Shown here: positions 13,429 through 14,382 of the stretch, in pieces | Layout of the letters: each line of letters opens with the position of its first letter | Position numbering within the stretch: the stretch's first letter is position 1 | Assembly (NCBI GenBank): GCA_964581105.1 | Contig: CAZOMB010000023.1 | Coordinates: 1 to 14,382 of the forward strand | DNA: 14,382 nucleotides | Reading direction: 5' to 3' | Source of the DNA: UBA10161 sp964581105 | Lineage (GTDB): Archaea > Micrarchaeota > Micrarchaeia > Anstonellales > Anstonellaceae | Notes under the pieces: model-generated | Seen by the model: only the letters and a program-made list of their open reading frames with translations | Database searches by the model: none | What the model was told of the DNA's origin: nothing | Made by a program: the position numbers and the translations under genes

Positions 13429-14043
13429 ATGACCAGATTTGAGGGGAGAATGCGAAAGGTCAGCTCAATGACACTCGATACAAACGTGATAAGCGACATC
13501 CCTGCTCTTGCCTATTATGAGCAGGTCTTGAAGACTAAGTCCATTCCGAAAGATGAACAAGACTACTTCCATAGGTGCAGGTCATCCAAAAAAGCCATTT
13601 TTATCATGCTTGATTTTGCAATTGAACGTGTTGGCTTGCGGATTGTCTATAAGGAACTTCTTGTTAAGCCCCCGTTGCACATGCTCTATAAAAAAATCTT
13701 TCCCTATGACGCAAAGGTGGACAAAAGGTGCAAAAGGCTTGCTGATGCTTATGTCAGGAAGCTATCCATCAATGCTGCAGATGCACTGGTGGTTGCCATG
13801 TCAACAACAAACAGGCTGGATGTTCTCCTTAGCTGGAACAGAAAGGACATTGTAAACAGAAAAAACCTTGAAGCAATTGAAAGGATAAACAAGTCTGCTG
13901 GCCTCAAGACCTCTGAAATACTGACGCCAAGGGACTTTCTTGACAGGGTAATAAAAACTGACAGAAAATCAGTTGCCCTCAGTCCTTCTCCGCTTCCTCC
14001 AATATATCGTGTGGACTCTTACCTTTCCAAACATGGGATCTGA
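13429..14043 (+). CDS. PIN-domain ribonuclease-like protein
   Basis: Probable Mg/Mn-dependent ribonuclease of the PIN fold (VapC-type or RNA-processing). The 204-residue product has Asp17 in LDTNVISD, Glu76 in VYKELL, Asp118 in NAADALVVA and Asp140 in LSWNRKDI, matching the acidic residues of the PIN active site. The promoter position favours the ATG at 13429; ATGs at 13450 and 13468 are alternatives. No VapB-like antitoxin lies upstream in an operon. Stand-alone placement near translation genes also allows an rRNA-maturation role. The last 21 residues (Ser/Pro-rich) are encoded antisense to the end of the next gene and may be a non-conserved extension. Confidence 0.8.
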   Translation: MTRFEGRMRKVSSMTLDTNVISDIPALAYYEQVLKTKSIPKDEQDYFHRCRSSKKAIFIMLDFAIERVGLRIVYKELLVKPPLHMLYKKIFPYDAKVDKRCKRLADAYVRKLSINAADALVVAMSTTNRLDVLLSWNRKDIVNRKNLEAIERINKSAGLKTSEILTPRDFLDRVIKTDRKSVALSPSPLPPIYRVDSYLSKHGI

Positions 14044-14212
14044 GCTTCTCATCAAGCTCGTGAGGCTTGCATTTCAGTACCTTGAGAAGCTTAGTATATG
14101 CTTTGATAGAGCTTTTGCTATTCGCAAGCCTCATGAACTCCTTTGTCTTTCCATTGAACTTGTGGCAAGCAGGGAAAATAAGAACTGAATCATCGTCTTT
14201 TCTATTTCCCAT
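13979..14212 (-). CDS. Hypothetical small basic helical protein
   Basis: Not recognised. A 77-residue Lys-rich, mostly helical protein; its central part (SIKAYTKLLKVLKCKPHELDEKL) looks like a helix-turn-helix or helical bundle, and it ends in an acidic DILEEAEKD. GGTGA lies five bases before the ATG at 14212, and a CTTATAAAG box lies about 35 bases upstream, so start signals are good. The last 65 bases overlap the PIN gene on the opposite strand. It might relate to the PIN protein, but it is convergent and not co-transcribed. Function unknown. Confidence 0.55.
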   Translation of the reverse strand: MGNRKDDDSVLIFPACHKFNGKTKEFMRLANSKSSIKAYTKLLKVLKCKPHELDEKLRSHVWKGKSPHDILEEAEKD

Positions 14213-14242
14213 AAAATCACCAAGATACTTTGGCTTGAAGGA

Positions 14243-14251
14243 CTTATAAAG
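14243..14251 (-). promoter_or_regulatory. TATA box of the 77-residue gene
   Basis: CTTATAAAG (CTTTATAAG on the minus strand) lies about 35 bases from the ATG at 14212. It predicts a leader of roughly 10 bases containing the GGTGA ribosome binding site. Confidence 0.45.
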
Positions 14252-14305
14252 AGTTTGTGCTGGAAAAAGGACAACCTTTTTATAGGAATCAAACTCATAT
14301 GCTTG

Positions 14306-14320
14306 TTTATAAATATTGGC
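14306..14320 (+). promoter_or_regulatory. TATA box near the window end
   Basis: TTTATAAATATTGGC shares 13 identical bases with the PIN promoter (TATAAATATTGGC). The predicted transcript start is near 14335. The same site could serve a protein gene from 14349 or an RNA gene continuing beyond the window. Confidence 0.5.
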
Positions 14321-14348
14321 ATGCCCCGGTCGTGGTGCGTTAACTAGG

Positions 14349-14382
14349 ATGCCTGTTTTTTTGATTGAGGTTCTTATTCCCT
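14349..14382 (+). CDS. Possible start of a gene cut by the window end
   Basis: The ATG at 14349 opens a frame reading MPVFLIEVLIP to the last base, about 14 bases after the predicted transcript start. Only 11 codons are visible and no clear Shine-Dalgarno is present, so support is the promoter position and the plausible hydrophobic start. Nothing can be said of function. Confidence 0.3.
   Translation, partial: MPVFLIEVLIP

Noticed and set aside
14131..14322. Minus-strand reading frame of 63 codons near the window end
   Set aside because: It covers promoter elements and overlaps the better supported 77-residue gene in another frame.
14322..14382. GC-rich GCCCCGG segment after a TATA box, looking like the 5' part of a tRNA, with GGTTC near 14369
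   Set aside because: No D-arm, anticodon stem or correct T-loop can be drawn, and the distance from the supposed 5' end to GGTTC is too short. A protein start at 14349 is at least as likely.
1..14382. CRISPR arrays, insertion sequences, transposase genes, attachment sites, rRNA
   Set aside because: No regularly spaced repeats, terminal inverted repeats, transposase motifs or rRNA sequence could be seen.

Overview
The window looks like a chromosomal segment of a small-genome archaeon, most likely a DPANN-type lineage (Diapherotrites, Micrarchaeota or Woesearchaeota-like; this placement is inference). The archaeal assignment itself is firm. The genes include membrane-inserted LonB, exosome subunit Csl4, RNA polymerase subunit L, Sec11-type signal peptidase, PCNA, ribosomal protein S6e and aIF2-gamma. 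Core promoters are TATA/TTTAAA boxes about 25-30 bases from the start codons, many giving leaderless or nearly leaderless mRNAs, while internal operon genes carry Shine-Dalgarno sequences. Genes are packed tightly, with convergent neighbours abutting or overlapping.

Layout: LonB protease (52-2067, +). Next comes a two-gene operon of an AbrB-like DNA-binding protein and a BioB-like radical SAM enzyme (2136-3525, +). In both genes the reading frame is broken within the first 15 codons, at nearly the same sequence. A convergent DUF373 membrane protein (3536-4783, -) shares a promoter with the operon csl4 - rpoL - signal peptidase (4858-6693, +). A minus-strand pair of unknown small membrane proteins follows (7693-6707). 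The alanyl-tRNA editing protein AlaX (7726-8445, -) is divergent from pcna and an M24 metallopeptidase (8511-10286, +). A TPR-like protein (10283-10990, -) precedes rps6e and aIF2-gamma (11137-12742, +). An ACT-domain protein (12743-13129, -) is divergent from a 46-residue cysteine-rich protein (13189-13329, +). A PIN-domain protein (13429-14043, +) overlaps at its 3' end a 77-residue minus-strand gene (13979-14212). A promoter and the probable start of another gene close the window.

Most of the window is information processing and protein quality control: transcription (rpoL), RNA decay (Csl4), translation (S6e, aIF2-gamma, AlaX), replication (PCNA), secretion (signal peptidase) and proteolysis (LonB, M24). 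The most unusual signals are: (1) two adjacent genes that both need a +1 frame change at a shared TTTTCTTCA segment; (2) zinc-ligand cysteines missing from Csl4, aIF2-gamma and AlaX; (3) a signal peptidase with a large cysteine-bearing insert; (4) an unknown two-gene membrane operon; and (5) single near-palindromic TATA elements that appear to drive divergent gene pairs.
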